The notes: generated from the sequence alone by a model not told the origin. DNA of 64,000 nt from DATFVA01 sp963839165 (GCA_963839165.1 CAWIUG010000045.1:124001-188000), one strand, 5' to 3'. Positions 17,792 through 27,733 are shown, counted from the first letter of the stretch. Program-made: numbers and translations.

Positions 17792-19159
17792 ATGGATTAT
17801 AAAAATAGTATTCTTGAGACTATTGGAAATACCCCTCTGATCAAACTAAACCGTATTACAAAAGGATTAAAACCGCAGATATTTGCCAAGCTGGAATCGG
17901 CGAATCCAGGCGGAAGTGTAAAAGACAGGATAGGACTTTCGATGATTGAGGCAGCGGAAAAGAATGGTGAATTAAAACCGGGCGGCACTATCATAGAGGC
18001 CACCAGCGGTAATACGGGGATTGGGCTTGCTCTTACAGCCGCTGTGAAAGGATATAAAACAATCTTTGTTGTTACTGATAAGGTAAGTACTGAGAAGATA
18101 AATTATCTCCATGCTCTGGGTGGAGAGGTAATAGTGGTTTCAAATGCGGTTGAACCTGATAGTCCGGAATATTATGTGAATGTAGCCAGGCGTATTCATA
18201 AAGAAACCCCGAATTCAATTTTTGCCTATCAGTATTCAAATCCTGCAAACCCCGAAATGCATTACAGAACAACAGGTCCCGAAATATGGCGTCAGACTGA
18301 CGGAAAGATAACCCACCTTGTATCAAGTATAGGAACAGGCGGTACAATTAGCGGAACAGGAAGATATCTTAAGGAAAAAAATCCCGGTATAAAAGTGATC
18401 GGTGCCGATCCCCTTGGATCAATATTCAGGACGTATAAAGAATCCGGCGAAATTATAAAAGGAACTCCCTACCTTGTTGAGGGTATCGGGCAGGACTGTC
18501 TGCCTGAGAATGTTCATTTTCAGTATATAGACAAGATCATCAATATAAGCGATCGTGAGTCATTCGCGGCTGCAAGGAGACTCACAAAAGAGGAGGGTAT
18601 ATTCTGCGGCGGAAGCACAGGTACTATATTGCACGTGACCCTGGATATCGCAAAGGATCTGAGCGAAGACGACGTGGTGGTTTTCTTTGTCTGCGACACA
18701 GGCGAGCGATACTTGTCAAAGGTCCATAACGTTGAATGGCTGCGGGTTAATCAGATGCTGGATAAGGAGATTAAAACTCTCCGTGATATATCCGAAGTTA
18801 AAAAATCAAACGGAAATGAGGACATCGTTTATGTTAAGTCAGACGCTTTCGTTAAGGATGCGCTCGAACTAATTATGCAGAAAGGTTATTCCAACATTCC
18901 CGTTATGCTCAACCGTAAAGCTATCGGATGCATCAGGGAAAACAGACTGATGGGAAAATTGCTTAATAATAAGGAACTTCTTGAGGCTTCGGTCAAGGAT
19001 GTCATGGAGGAATGTGTCCCTGTGCTCGATGCTAAAACGGGAATAGACAAAGTAAAAGAAGTTCTTAAAGAAAATTCTGCTGTACTGGTTAGTGATTTCG
19101 GGAGGATTACGGATATAATCACCCGTTATGATCTGATTAATTTTGATAATAACAATTAA
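17792..19159 (+). CDS. Cystathionine beta-synthase
   Basis: A 455-residue PLP enzyme that condenses homocysteine with serine (or an activated serine) to cystathionine. The N-terminal fold-type II domain has the PLP-lysine motif 'NPGGSVKDRIG', the phosphate-binding 'TSGNTGIG' and 'SSIGTGGTISG'. From about residue 340 two CBS motifs follow ('FVKDALELIMQKGYSNIPVM' and 'KDVMEECVPVLDA'), a regulatory tandem absent from plain cysteine synthases. With the cystathionine gamma-lyase gene 221 bases downstream it forms a reverse transsulfuration pair from methionine to cysteine. No haem-binding N-terminal extension is present. Confidence 0.92.
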   Translation: MDYKNSILETIGNTPLIKLNRITKGLKPQIFAKLESANPGGSVKDRIGLSMIEAAEKNGELKPGGTIIEATSGNTGIGLALTAAVKGYKTIFVVTDKVSTEKINYLHALGGEVIVVSNAVEPDSPEYYVNVARRIHKETPNSIFAYQYSNPANPEMHYRTTGPEIWRQTDGKITHLVSSIGTGGTISGTGRYLKEKNPGIKVIGADPLGSIFRTYKESGEIIKGTPYLVEGIGQDCLPENVHFQYIDKIINISDRESFAAARRLTKEEGIFCGGSTGTILHVTLDIAKDLSEDDVVVFFVCDTGERYLSKVHNVEWLRVNQMLDKEIKTLRDISEVKKSNGNEDIVYVKSDAFVKDALELIMQKGYSNIPVMLNRKAIGCIRENRLMGKLLNNKELLEASVKDVMEECVPVLDAKTGIDKVKEVLKENSAVLVSDFGRITDIITRYDLINFDNNN

Positions 19160-19172
19160 AATGGATGAAATT

Positions 19173-19200
19173 CAACGGTTTTCATTATATTCGACCGTTG
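19173..19200 (+). terminator. Hairpin after cystathionine beta-synthase
   Basis: CAACGGT (19173-19179) pairs perfectly with ACCGTTG (19194-19200) around a 14-base loop. It lies 14 bases after the stop codon but no T-run follows, so it may be a weak terminator or an mRNA-stabilising stem. Confidence 0.35.
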
Positions 19201-19227
19201 TAATCTCGTAGTTGTCTCGGGGTTACA

Positions 19228-19293
19228 GGCCGACAGATGGCCGACAGATGGCCGACAGATGGCCGACAGATGGCCGACAGATGGCCGACAGAA
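19228..19293. repeat. Six-copy 11-bp tandem repeat
   Basis: The unit GGCCGACAGAT is repeated head to tail six times without gaps; the first five copies are identical and the last ends in A. It lies in the 221-base gap between two transsulfuration genes, about 90 bases upstream of the second. The unit length is close to one turn of the DNA helix. It is GC-richer than the flanks. Confidence 0.95.
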
Positions 19294-19380
19294 AATCATT
19301 TTTTTAAGGTTGGAGAAGAACTTATTACGAATAAGTATGACGAACATTTTTATAATCAAATTATAGTTTAAGGAAATATT

Positions 19381-20514
19381 ATGGGTTTTTCAACTGATGC
19401 AATTCATGCAGGACAAACACCTGATCCCGTTACAGGAGCAGTAATAACACCAATTTATCAGACGTCAACTTATGCCCAGGAGGAACTTGGGAAAAATAAG
19501 GGATTCGAATATGGGAGAACACATAACCTCACTCGGCAATCGCTTGAGAAAAATGTAGCTGCTCTTGAAAAAGGTAAATTTGGAATTGCTTTTTCTTCGG
19601 GTCTCGCTGCCACTCAGGCATTAACCACGCTTGTTAAAGCTGGCGATCACGTGATAGTTTCCCATAATGTGTACGGCGGTACTTATCGTCTTTTTGAACT
19701 GATTATGAAAGACTTTGGTCTGGAATTCTCCTGGGTCAATACTTCTGATCTTAAGAATATTGAGGGTGCGATAAAGAAAAATACTAAAATGGTTTTTATC
19801 GAGACTCCGACAAACCCGATGCTGAACCTAACCGACATCAAGGGTACTGCTGATATATGTAAAAAGAATAACCTGATCTGTGTAGTTGATAATACGTTCA
19901 TGAGTCCTTACTTTCAGAACCCGCTTACACTGGGAGCCTCGGTTGTTCTACACAGCCAGACTAAATATCTGAACGGTCACAGTGATGTAATAGGAGGTAT
20001 TCTCCTTACCAGTGATGAAAAGATTCACGACCGTTTAAGGTATGTTCAGAATGCAATAGGAGCGGTACCTTCACCATTTGACTGCTGGCTTATTCTGCGT
20101 TCAACAAAAACCCTTGCTGTAAGAATGCAGCGGCATAATGAAAATGCTGTTCAGTTTGCCAAACACCTGGAAGAAAGCGGCTGCTGTAAAAAAATATATT
20201 ATCCTGGCCTGCCCTCCCATCCGCAGCATGAGCTTGCCAGAAAACAGATGAGAGGTTTCGGAGGAATGATATCCGCCGATTTCGGGAATGTTGAAACAGC
20301 TAAAAATATTTTGAAAAATGTGAAGATCTTTACCCTCGGAGAAAGCCTTGGCGGTGTTGAGAGTCTTATTAGTCACCCCGCCAGTATGACCCACGCGGCG
20401 GTTCCAAAAGAAAAAAGGGAGGCAATGGGACTGACCGATAGCCTGATCCGTTTTTCAGTGGGAATTGAGGATATTGAAGATCTGATCGCGGACCTCGATC
20501 AGGCGATGGCTTGA
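19381..20514 (+). CDS. Cystathionine gamma-lyase/synthase family PLP enzyme
   Basis: A 377-residue Cys/Met-metabolism PLP enzyme. It has 'TPIYQTSTYAQEE', the substrate-phosphate region 'EYGRTHNLTRQSLE', the conserved 'ETPTNPMLNLTDI', and the PLP lysine in 'LHSQTKYLNGHSDVIGG'. The end 'SLGGVESLISHPASMTHA' is standard. Placed after a cystathionine beta-synthase, it most likely cleaves cystathionine to cysteine; gamma-synthase or methionine gamma-lyase activity cannot be excluded from sequence. AAGGAAAT precedes the ATG. Confidence 0.9.
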   Translation: MGFSTDAIHAGQTPDPVTGAVITPIYQTSTYAQEELGKNKGFEYGRTHNLTRQSLEKNVAALEKGKFGIAFSSGLAATQALTTLVKAGDHVIVSHNVYGGTYRLFELIMKDFGLEFSWVNTSDLKNIEGAIKKNTKMVFIETPTNPMLNLTDIKGTADICKKNNLICVVDNTFMSPYFQNPLTLGASVVLHSQTKYLNGHSDVIGGILLTSDEKIHDRLRYVQNAIGAVPSPFDCWLILRSTKTLAVRMQRHNENAVQFAKHLEESGCCKKIYYPGLPSHPQHELARKQMRGFGGMISADFGNVETAKNILKNVKIFTLGESLGGVESLISHPASMTHAAVPKEKREAMGLTDSLIRFSVGIEDIEDLIADLDQAMA

Positions 20515-20615
20515 ACTGACTTATTTTTATCTTTGTTCTAGATCATTGACCAAATGATTAAGCTTTATATTTTTTTATTGATAAGAACTATGTTAATAAT
20601 AAGAAAGTTGAAGAA

Positions 20616-21398
20616 ATGAAAAGATTTAAGAAAATTTTAATTTCAGCAAGCCTGACTCTCCTTTTTCTTATGGGTTCAGGTTTAAACAAAGCAGTATATG
20701 CCAGTGGCGGCGAAAAAAATCTCTCCGAAAAGGTAACTGCGGCTATAACTTCAAGATATGACCCTTCAGATGTAGAAGTAAAAATTAAAGATGAGGGTTG
20801 GGTAGTACTCAACGGTGAAGTTCATACGCTTTATGATAAGTATAGGATCTATGAGATAGCTTCACATTTAAATGGAGTCAAAAGAATAACTAATGATATA
20901 AGGGTTAATCCTATAAGAACTCCCGAAATACAAAAGACAAATAACCTCCCGGCTGATATTATCGAACATAATGTTCGGACGCTGATGGATAGAAATGCAG
21001 CAATTGAGGAACCTGAAAAAATTAGTGTAGCTGTTGACGGTAGTCTCGTCATTTTGTCGGGACAGGTTCATTTTTATAGAGAAAAGATCCTTGCCAGAAC
21101 TGTCGCCTCACAGGTAAGAGGAGTTACAGCAATCAAAAACGACATCAAAGTCACACCTCTTAATAAAGCTATCAATGATAACAATATAAAAGAGGTTCTT
21201 GAAAGTATCCTTCGTAATGAATTTCCGCTTGTTGATAGGAATCAAATTGATATTAAGGTAGAAGATGGTTCTGTTACTCTTTCGGGTACAGTACAAAATC
21301 TATGGGTTAAAAATAATATTGCGGAAGAATTTGCAAGTATTGAAGGAGTTATTGATCTGATTAATAAGCTGGAGGTTAAACCGGAAATAAATGGTTGA
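20616..21398 (+). CDS. Exported protein with three BON domains
   Basis: A 260-residue protein with a signal peptide (KKILISASLTLLFLMGSG...) and three BON repeats at about residues 38-98, 110-180 and 188-258. Each repeat carries the pattern of a hydrophobic strand followed by 'V.L.G.V' ('GWVVLNGEVHTLYDKYR', 'GSLVILSGQVHFYREKI', 'GSVTLSGTVQNLWVKNN') and ends 'I.NDI.V'. BON proteins such as OsmY act in the periplasm in envelope stress and bind phospholipid or other proteins. It is unrelated in function to the sulfur genes around it as far as sequence shows. Confidence 0.88.
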   Translation: MKRFKKILISASLTLLFLMGSGLNKAVYASGGEKNLSEKVTAAITSRYDPSDVEVKIKDEGWVVLNGEVHTLYDKYRIYEIASHLNGVKRITNDIRVNPIRTPEIQKTNNLPADIIEHNVRTLMDRNAAIEEPEKISVAVDGSLVILSGQVHFYREKILARTVASQVRGVTAIKNDIKVTPLNKAINDNNIKEVLESILRNEFPLVDRNQIDIKVEDGSVTLSGTVQNLWVKNNIAEEFASIEGVIDLINKLEVKPEING

Positions 21399-21410
21399 TC
21401 TTCGTTTTCT

Positions 21411-21528
21411 CCCCGTAAAGACAACTTTGGGGTGATACAACATAGGTAGAAGGCAAATTCCTGGTAGAGCTTTCACCTTCGGCACAAAAGCCATGTTAGA
21501 TGTCTGATAGGAAACATGTATCTAAGTG
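21411..21528 (+). ncRNA. Structured leader before the O-acetylhomoserine sulfhydrylase-like gene (unidentified)
   Basis: Several stems can be drawn by eye: CCCC-AAAG/CTTT-GGGG (21411-21432, 2-base bulge, ACAA loop); AACAT/ATGTT (21439-21443/21493-21497) enclosing GAAGG/CCTTC (21449-21453/21476-21480) and GGC-ACAAAA-GCC (21481-21492); and TTAGAT/ATCTAA (21496-21501/21520-21525), which overlaps the ATGTT arm and so excludes it. Alternating pairings in the 5' leader of a methionine gene suggest a metabolite-responsive element, but it does not match the SAM-I, SAM-II or cobalamin consensus as I know them. The first stem could instead be the end of the BON transcript. Confidence 0.35.
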
Positions 21529-21608
21529 CCTGGACTTTCCATTACTATTCAGCTTTATTCTATGTATTTTTGTTAAAGTAATTTTTTATAATCAGACGGG
21601 GAGAAGAT

Positions 21609-22937
21609 ATGAATACCGAAGAAAAAACTAATCCTGAAATGAACCTGGTTGATGATACCAAATATTCAATGGATACTCACCTTATCTACGGAAAGAACTT
21701 TACTAAGAAATGGGACTATAAACATCACGTGCTGCCGCCTATAACATCATCCGTCATTTATCGTTTGGATTCTGTTGAAAGGGGAGCAGAAGGATTTCAG
21801 GAATTCGCAAACTCGCCTGTAACCGGCGAAGATCCGATGCCGATTTATATATATGACAGGCTCGGAGAACCGAACAAAGATATTCTCGAAGAAAATCTTG
21901 CCTATGCCGAAAGAGGTGAGATGGCTGTTACTTTTTCAACTGGTATGGGTGCGATCTCGGGAATCATAGGGATGCTCACTAAATCAGGTGATGAAATAAT
22001 CTCTCATATGACATTGTATGGTTGTACCTATTCCTTGTTCACCAACTGGCTGCCAAGGTATAATATCAATACCTTACTTGCGGACCTGACCAAAGCGGAT
22101 AATCTGCTTAAATATGTCACGCCTAAAACCCGCGTGGTTTACCTCGAGTCCCCTGCAAATCCTAACCTTGATATTATTGACATCGGAGAATTAAGGAAAC
22201 TGGTTGATAGAATAAATGAAAACCGTGAAGAAGCTGAGAGAATTAAGATCGTGGTTGATAATACCTTTGCCACACCTTTCTGCCAGAGACCAATTGAACT
22301 GGGAGCCAACTTTTCGGTTAATTCATTAACAAAAGGACTTGGTGGATTCGGTACCGATATGGGCGGTGTTGTAATCGGGAAAAACAAGTACAAGGATATG
22401 CTGCTGCTGTACCGCAAAGACTTCGGGGCTGTACTTAATAATAAAACTGCATGGACAATTACTACATATGGTCTCCCGACTTTGCCTGTAAGGATCAGGC
22501 AGCAGATGAGATCTGCAATGAGAGCAGCCGAATTTTTAAGCTCCCATCCAAAAGTAGAGTTTGTTAATTATCCCGGATTACCTACCTATAAATATTATGA
22601 AACTGCACGGAAACAAATGGTCGATTTCGACGGAAATTTCGCTCCAGGTAGCCTTATCTACTTTGTGCTTAAAGGTTCAAATCCCGGTGAAAGCAAAGAA
22701 AACGCAAAAAGGTTTATGAACTACGCCGCCGAACATGCTTATACCATGACACTCGCGGTAAGCCTGGGACATACAAGAACACTCATCGAACATCCTGCTT
22801 CAATGACGCATTCGATGATCGCACCCGATAAACTCCTCGAATACGGAATTGATCCCGGAGGTATCAGAATTGCATTGGGGCTCGAGAATACTAATGATAT
22901 ACTCATGGACCTCGATGAATGTCTGAGTAAGGTGTAA
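21609..22937 (+). CDS. O-acetylhomoserine sulfhydrylase-like Cys/Met PLP enzyme
   Basis: A 442-residue member of the cystathionine gamma-synthase family, longer than the usual 380-430. PLP-site landmarks are 'AVTFSTGMGAISGIIGML', 'YLESPANPNLDIIDI', 'VDNTFATPFCQRP' and the lysine in 'SVNSLTKGLGGFGTDMGG'. The last part 'SLGHTRTLIEHPASMTHS' is canonical. Enzymes with this extended N-terminus and 'PP[IV]TSSVIYR' opening are usually annotated as O-acetylhomoserine aminocarboxypropyltransferases or simply family proteins; direct sulfhydrylation giving homocysteine or methionine is inferred. GGGGAGA lies upstream of the ATG, and a strong terminator follows. Confidence 0.82.
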   Translation: MNTEEKTNPEMNLVDDTKYSMDTHLIYGKNFTKKWDYKHHVLPPITSSVIYRLDSVERGAEGFQEFANSPVTGEDPMPIYIYDRLGEPNKDILEENLAYAERGEMAVTFSTGMGAISGIIGMLTKSGDEIISHMTLYGCTYSLFTNWLPRYNINTLLADLTKADNLLKYVTPKTRVVYLESPANPNLDIIDIGELRKLVDRINENREEAERIKIVVDNTFATPFCQRPIELGANFSVNSLTKGLGGFGTDMGGVVIGKNKYKDMLLLYRKDFGAVLNNKTAWTITTYGLPTLPVRIRQQMRSAMRAAEFLSSHPKVEFVNYPGLPTYKYYETARKQMVDFDGNFAPGSLIYFVLKGSNPGESKENAKRFMNYAAEHAYTMTLAVSLGHTRTLIEHPASMTHSMIAPDKLLEYGIDPGGIRIALGLENTNDILMDLDECLSKV

Positions 22938-22961
22938 ATACTACATTATATTTTTGTTGAT

Positions 22962-23000
22962 GGTCACTCAAATGAATTTTATTTGAGTGACCTTTTTATT
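22962..23000 (+). terminator. Rho-independent terminator
   Basis: A perfect 12-base stem, GGTCACTCAAAT (22962-22973) with ATTTGAGTGACC (22981-22992), 7-base loop, then TTTTTATTTATTTT. It ends the sulfhydrylase-like transcript. Confidence 0.95.
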
Positions 23001-23041
23001 TATTTTAGAATACTCATTAAATCTTTATGCGGGAAAAACTT

Positions 23042-23873
23042 ATGAAGATGAAAGTACTGTTTGCCATAACCTTGATGCTTATGTTTTCAGCTGTTATAAA
23101 AGCACAGGGAGATACAGATTCTATTGAAGTCTATCTGATTGATTCATTTGTTACACCCGAAGTTCCCCATACGTTTATGCTTTCATTCTTCACCAGTGCT
23201 CCTGCCAAATCAAAAGTAATAATTAATAATAGTTATTCATACGAGGTTTCTACTGAACTCACAGAGAGTCATAAGATCAATATTGATATCTCAGATCTTT
23301 CTTTTAAAGAAAAAAACGTTCCGTTTGTAATCCAGGTTGAAGATTCTGCAGGACATCAGTTTACAAGTGAAAAATTTGAATTCGAGCTTCCTGAGGAACC
23401 GAAGGTTGAGGGTGGTTCTAATTTCCTTCTGTTGTGCGTATTCGGTGCTGCAGTATTTGGACTTCCTTCACCCGCCTATGTGATAGAGAAAAATGACGAT
23501 TACTTTAGTCTTACTAAGGAAATTCCTCTTGTTTCGATAAGGGGTGGAGGTTATAAATACCCCGTAGGATATTTTTCGGTTGAATACTCACATATTTTTG
23601 ATGCCCCGGTTAAAAACTTTGTCAGGGTAGGGTATAAGCAAATTATAGAAATTCCCGGTATAGAATATATTTCTCCGGGAATAAATGGTTTCACAAATTT
23701 TAAGGGGTTTAATGGAATTTCCCCCGAATTATCTCTTGGGCTGTTCAGAATAGTTAATACCTTTACAGTCTATGCAAGGTACAGGTTTAATGCAAAACCG
23801 GGTGAAAAAGGGAGCGAGTTTCCATGAATTTTCTATAGGACTTTATTCGAGCTTCTTCTCGCTCTATTTGTAG
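23042..23873 (+). CDS. Exported envelope protein, probably frameshifted at its C-terminus
   Basis: A signal peptide (MKMKVLFAITLMLMFSAVIKAQG) is followed by an Ig-like N-terminal half ('KSKVIINNSYSYEVSTELTES') and a strand-rich C-terminal half that looks like part of a beta barrel. As given, the frame stops at 23827 after 'GEKGSEFP'. Shifting by one base at about 23822 extends it to 23873 with 'HEFSIGLYSSFFSLYL', a plausible final barrel strand, so I extend the gene to there. The ATG at 23042 is preferred to 23027 because it starts the signal peptide. Family unknown; it precedes a TonB receptor. Confidence 0.55.
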
Positions 23874-23998
23874 TAATATCTCAGGATATCTTCTAAAATC
23901 TGCACTTCTATTAGCACATAATATTTTTAGATTAAATATCTAAATCCGGAACGATTGTATAATTCAGAATGTTTTAGTAGAAAATCTGATCATTCTTA

Positions 23999-26525
23999 AT
24001 GAAATATATTTTAGTCATATTATTCATCCTATTTAAATCTGTTGAGGCTCAGACGGGGAATGTTACGGGAAAAGTTACTGATGGAACCGCTCCTGTTCCC
24101 TCTGTGAATATCCTCGTTCTTAATACCGGATATGGAACGATAACTGATGAAAACGGTAAATATACCCTCAGGCAAATTCCTCAGGGTAAGCAGTCAATCA
24201 GGTTCAGCTCAGTTGGGTATAAAACAGAAGTGAGGGATGTTGATATCTTATCCGGCAAAACTATTGAGTTAAACATTATCCTTAAGGAAACCGTGATTGA
24301 AGTGGGGGAAGTTAAAGTAACCGGAATGAAGAGACAGGAACAGCGGGATACAAGAACAAGTCTGATAGACCTTAATCCAAGAAGCGCGAAAATATTGCCC
24401 GGTGCGGGAGAGGATGTAATGAGGACTCTTCAATCACTTCCCGGTGTCCTCGCTCCAAATGATTTTTCTTCACAGCTTATAGTGCGGGGAAGCGGTCCTG
24501 ATCAGAATTTAATAATAATGGATGACGTTGAGATTTTTAATCCTTACAGGCTGTATGGTGTTATAAGTATGTTCAACCCCGATGCTGTGGCAAATGTAAA
24601 CCTGATTACGGTGGGTTTCCTGGCACGTTACGGCGATAGACTTTCGGCAGTACTCGATGTAACAAACAAAGAAGGTAATGACAATAAAAATTTCTACATG
24701 GAAGTCTTAATGCGTCTATTATTGATGCTAATCTTGTACTGGAGGGTAAAAATCCGTTTAGCCTTAAAGGCAGCTGGATGTTTAATTCCCGCAGAACTTA
24801 TTATGATCTTATAATCGAACCTTTTGTTAAAAATGCGGGACTTGTGGACCAGAATGTAAGCATTCCCTAATTTTTACGATTTCCAGGCAAAAATTGTATT
24901 CGGTCCGTTTAACGGAAATAAAATTTTGATAAATGGAATTTATTCCCGTGACGGGGTTAATATTGTTAGTGCAAAAAAGAGGAAAACCCCCGACAGTATT
25001 GGGGTATCATAATATAACCATGAATAACGTTGCAGCGTTGCCTGGCACTATTCTCCTGATACAAAATTCCTTAATAAGTTATTGTTTCTTAGTATCCGTA
25101 ATAGTGGTGCGGCTGATTTTGATTCCGAGGTTCTCGATCCATCGTTAAACCGGGAGGATTTTAAGGATGTTATACCAGACACTCTCGCTCCCTATCTTCT
25201 GTATTTTAAGTTTAACTCCGACTTTACCTTCCAGAAGTATTCATTAGACGATAATGCGACTTATTTATGGGGAGATAATATATTTGAAGCAGGTGCCGGA
25301 GTTGACTTCCTGAGAACAATTATTGATTTCAAGTTTGATATTGATCCTGAACTTCGGGCATTCTTTTCTTCCAATCCTCAGTTCCGTGCAGTGCTTAACG
25401 ACCTTACAGATACAAGGGATGATAAAAGATATCATGCCTTTGTTCAAAATAATTTTTCAGATTAATAAAAGGTTCTATTTTCAGCCGGGACTTCGTTTTG
25501 ATTATTATGATATTCTGAATAAAGCGTACCTTGCACCCAGAATATCAATGTCATATGCAATTGATGATCTGACAACTATCAGAGGAGTCTGGGGAATGTA
25601 TTTCCAGTCCCCCGGCTATGAAAAACTGAGAGATGAAAACGTTCTCTATGACCTTAGCAATGTATATGCAAGGAACCTGGAGGCAGAACAGGCGCTTCAC
25701 TATATAGCCGGTATAGAACGGTGGCTGAGTTCTGAATGGAGCATTAAGCTTGAGGGTTACTACAAAGATTTCAATAACCTGATTGTACAAAAAGTAGTGC
25801 CGGGTTTGCGCTACGTTACCAATCAGGTTCCGGGTAAAGATCCCCGTTATCCCGATGGGTGGACGCAGCCGGTAGCTGTAGCGGGTGACTCGCTTACACA
25901 GGTTCCGGTTAATAATGCTGATGGAAGCGCATACGGTGCTGAGATTTTCCTTGCAAAAAAGAATCGTGGCCCTGATGATAGGTTTTCAGGCTGGATCAGT
26001 TATTCCTACTCTGTTGCTGAAAGAAATGAGGGTGGTATTATACGTCCTTTCCGCTTTGATCAAAGGCATACTGTAAATATTGTATTTAATTACCAGCTGA
26101 CAGACTGGCTTGATGTAGGACTCAGATGGCAGTATGGTTCTGGTTTTCCTATTACACTCCCTTCCGGGGTAAAGCCCAGAATTGTTCTTGTAGATGAAAA
26201 TGGTGACGGAGTTCCAGAAACTCCGGAAGTTGCCACAAGAATACCTTATTTTGGAGGGAATGGGGAGGTTATTTATGATGTTGATTATAACAATCAGAGA
26301 CTAAATGCAAGGAAACCCCCTTACCATAGACTGGATGTCCGTTTCACCGCGGTTACAAATTTCTGGAGCCTCGATTGGTCATTCTACCTTGATGTAATAA
26401 ATGCATATAATCGTTCAAATGTTATTGGTTACGATTATTATATCAATAATGACCTTACACTCGGCAGAGATACAAGCACGATGTTCCCGATAATTCCTAC
26501 TCTGGGTTTTAGTGTAAAATTTTGA
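23999..26525 (+). pseudogene. TonB-dependent receptor with CarboxypepD-like N-terminal domain, multiple frameshifts
   Basis: Pieces of one receptor of about 840 residues lie in order in alternating frames. A signal peptide is followed by a carboxypeptidase-regulatory-like domain ('GKVTDGTAPVPSVNILVLNTGYGTITDENG'), a plug ('LPGAGEDVMRTLQSLPGVL', 'RGSGPDQNLIIMDDV') and barrel segments to the terminal 'IIPTLGFSVKF'. I place breaks near 24701 (-1), 24868 (+1), 25010 (+1), 25041 (-1) and 25456 (+1); between them the protein reads smoothly, for example 'NFYDFQAKIVFGPFNGNK' and 'WHYSPDTKFLNKLLF'. Such receptors import iron chelates or oligosaccharides. Five breaks in one gene would abolish function if real. 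The gene ends 14 bases before xseA. Confidence 0.85.
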
Positions 26526-26539
26526 TAATTTAATTTCTT

Positions 26540-27733
26540 ATGATCAAAGCAAAACTACTTACTGTTTCTGAAATAACGAAGCAGATAAAACAGAGCCTTG
26601 AGGATGAATTCTCCCAGGTTTCTGTAATCGGTGAAATCTCAAATTTTAAGGCGCATAATTCGGGTCACTGGTATTTCAACCTCAAAGATTCCGATGCTCT
26701 GATTTGCTGCACAATGTGGAAGGGATATAATAATTATGTCTTCTTCACTCCTCAGGACGGGATGAAAGTGATATTAAACGGTAAACTTTCCGTTTATCCT
26801 CCCAGGGGAACGTATCAGGTGGATGTGCGCTCAATGAAACCAGCAGGTGTAGGCGAACTTCAGGCTGCATTTGAGATGCTGAAGCAGAAGCTGGGTGAGG
26901 AAGGTTTATTCGATACCACTCACAAGAAACCCGTTCCGGTTTTTCCCGCAAAAATAGGAATTGTAACGGCTATAGACGGTGCTGCTTTCAGAGATATGGT
27001 TAGCGTGGCAGAAAGAAGATATCCCCTGGCTGAGCTTGTTATAAGTCCTGCCCGGGTACAGGGTACCGGATCAGCGGAAACAATAATTGAAAGCATCAGA
27101 CAGCTGAACTCTCGCCAGGACATCGATGTAATAATAATTGCACGGGGTGGGGGGTCAATTGAGGATCTCTGGTCATTTAATGAAGAGATGGTTGCACGCG
27201 CTATTTACAATTCACGAATTCCTGTAATCAGCGGGGTCGGTCACGAAATTGACTTTACGATTGCCGATTTTGTTGCTGATTTAAGGGCTCCTACTCCTTC
27301 TGCAGCTATGGAATTAGCTACTCCCGACAAGAATGATATTTTTGCCTTTATTGATGATTTTTCCTATAATTCTACATTAAAAATAAATGAACTATGCCGA
27401 AAAGGGAGAAAAAGACTCGGTTCAGTTCTGGGTTCATATGGGTTCAGAGTTCCACTGGATATTGTTAGAAATAAATCGCAGTATATTGATAACCTGCTTT
27501 ATAAAGTGCTTCAGATAACCGATCACAGGATATTATTACACGGCAATAAAGTTTCACTCCTTACTAAAATTATTGAATCAAATAATATTCAGAGGACACT
27601 CGAAAGAGGGTTCGTACTTGTGAGGCAGGATAACAAATATATAAAGAGATGTACTCAATTTACTTCAAATGAGGAAACAGAGCTGATATTCGCTGATGGC
27701 AGCATTAAGATGAATAGGGATAATAATGAGTAA
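26540..27733 (+). CDS. xseA: Exodeoxyribonuclease VII large subunit
   Basis: A 397-residue protein with the N-terminal OB-fold ('VSVIGEISNFKAHNSGHWYFNLKD'), the catalytic core ('FPAKIGIVTAIDGAAFRDM', 'IIIARGGGSIEDLWSFNEE', 'PVISGVGHEIDFTIADFVADLRAPTPSAAAE'-type ending 'PSAAMEL') and a coiled C-terminal part. With XseB it degrades single-stranded DNA into oligonucleotides. It overlaps the xseB start codon by eight bases. Its C-terminus is a little shorter than the E. coli protein (456 residues), as in many Bacteroidota. Confidence 0.94.
   Translation: MIKAKLLTVSEITKQIKQSLEDEFSQVSVIGEISNFKAHNSGHWYFNLKDSDALICCTMWKGYNNYVFFTPQDGMKVILNGKLSVYPPRGTYQVDVRSMKPAGVGELQAAFEMLKQKLGEEGLFDTTHKKPVPVFPAKIGIVTAIDGAAFRDMVSVAERRYPLAELVISPARVQGTGSAETIIESIRQLNSRQDIDVIIIARGGGSIEDLWSFNEEMVARAIYNSRIPVISGVGHEIDFTIADFVADLRAPTPSAAMELATPDKNDIFAFIDDFSYNSTLKINELCRKGRKRLGSVLGSYGFRVPLDIVRNKSQYIDNLLYKVLQITDHRILLHGNKVSLLTKIIESNNIQRTLERGFVLVRQDNKYIKRCTQFTSNEETELIFADGSIKMNRDNNE

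Noticed and set aside
19228..19293. Possible CRISPR array
   Set aside because: Units are 11 bases, contiguous and without spacers; no cas genes in the window.
19156..19359. Minus-strand 67-residue frame through the tandem repeat (repeated 'CRPSVGHLSA')
   Set aside because: It is only the translation of the 11-bp repeat in intergenic DNA; no ribosome binding site and no family.
21464..21500. tRNA-like 'GGTAGAGC' string
   Set aside because: No acceptor stem, no T-loop GTTCRA and no CCA context; it is part of the structured leader.
21589..21596. TAATCAGA half-site before the sulfhydrylase-like gene
   Set aside because: Only one half of the dyad is present, with no second arm at the right distance; probably chance.
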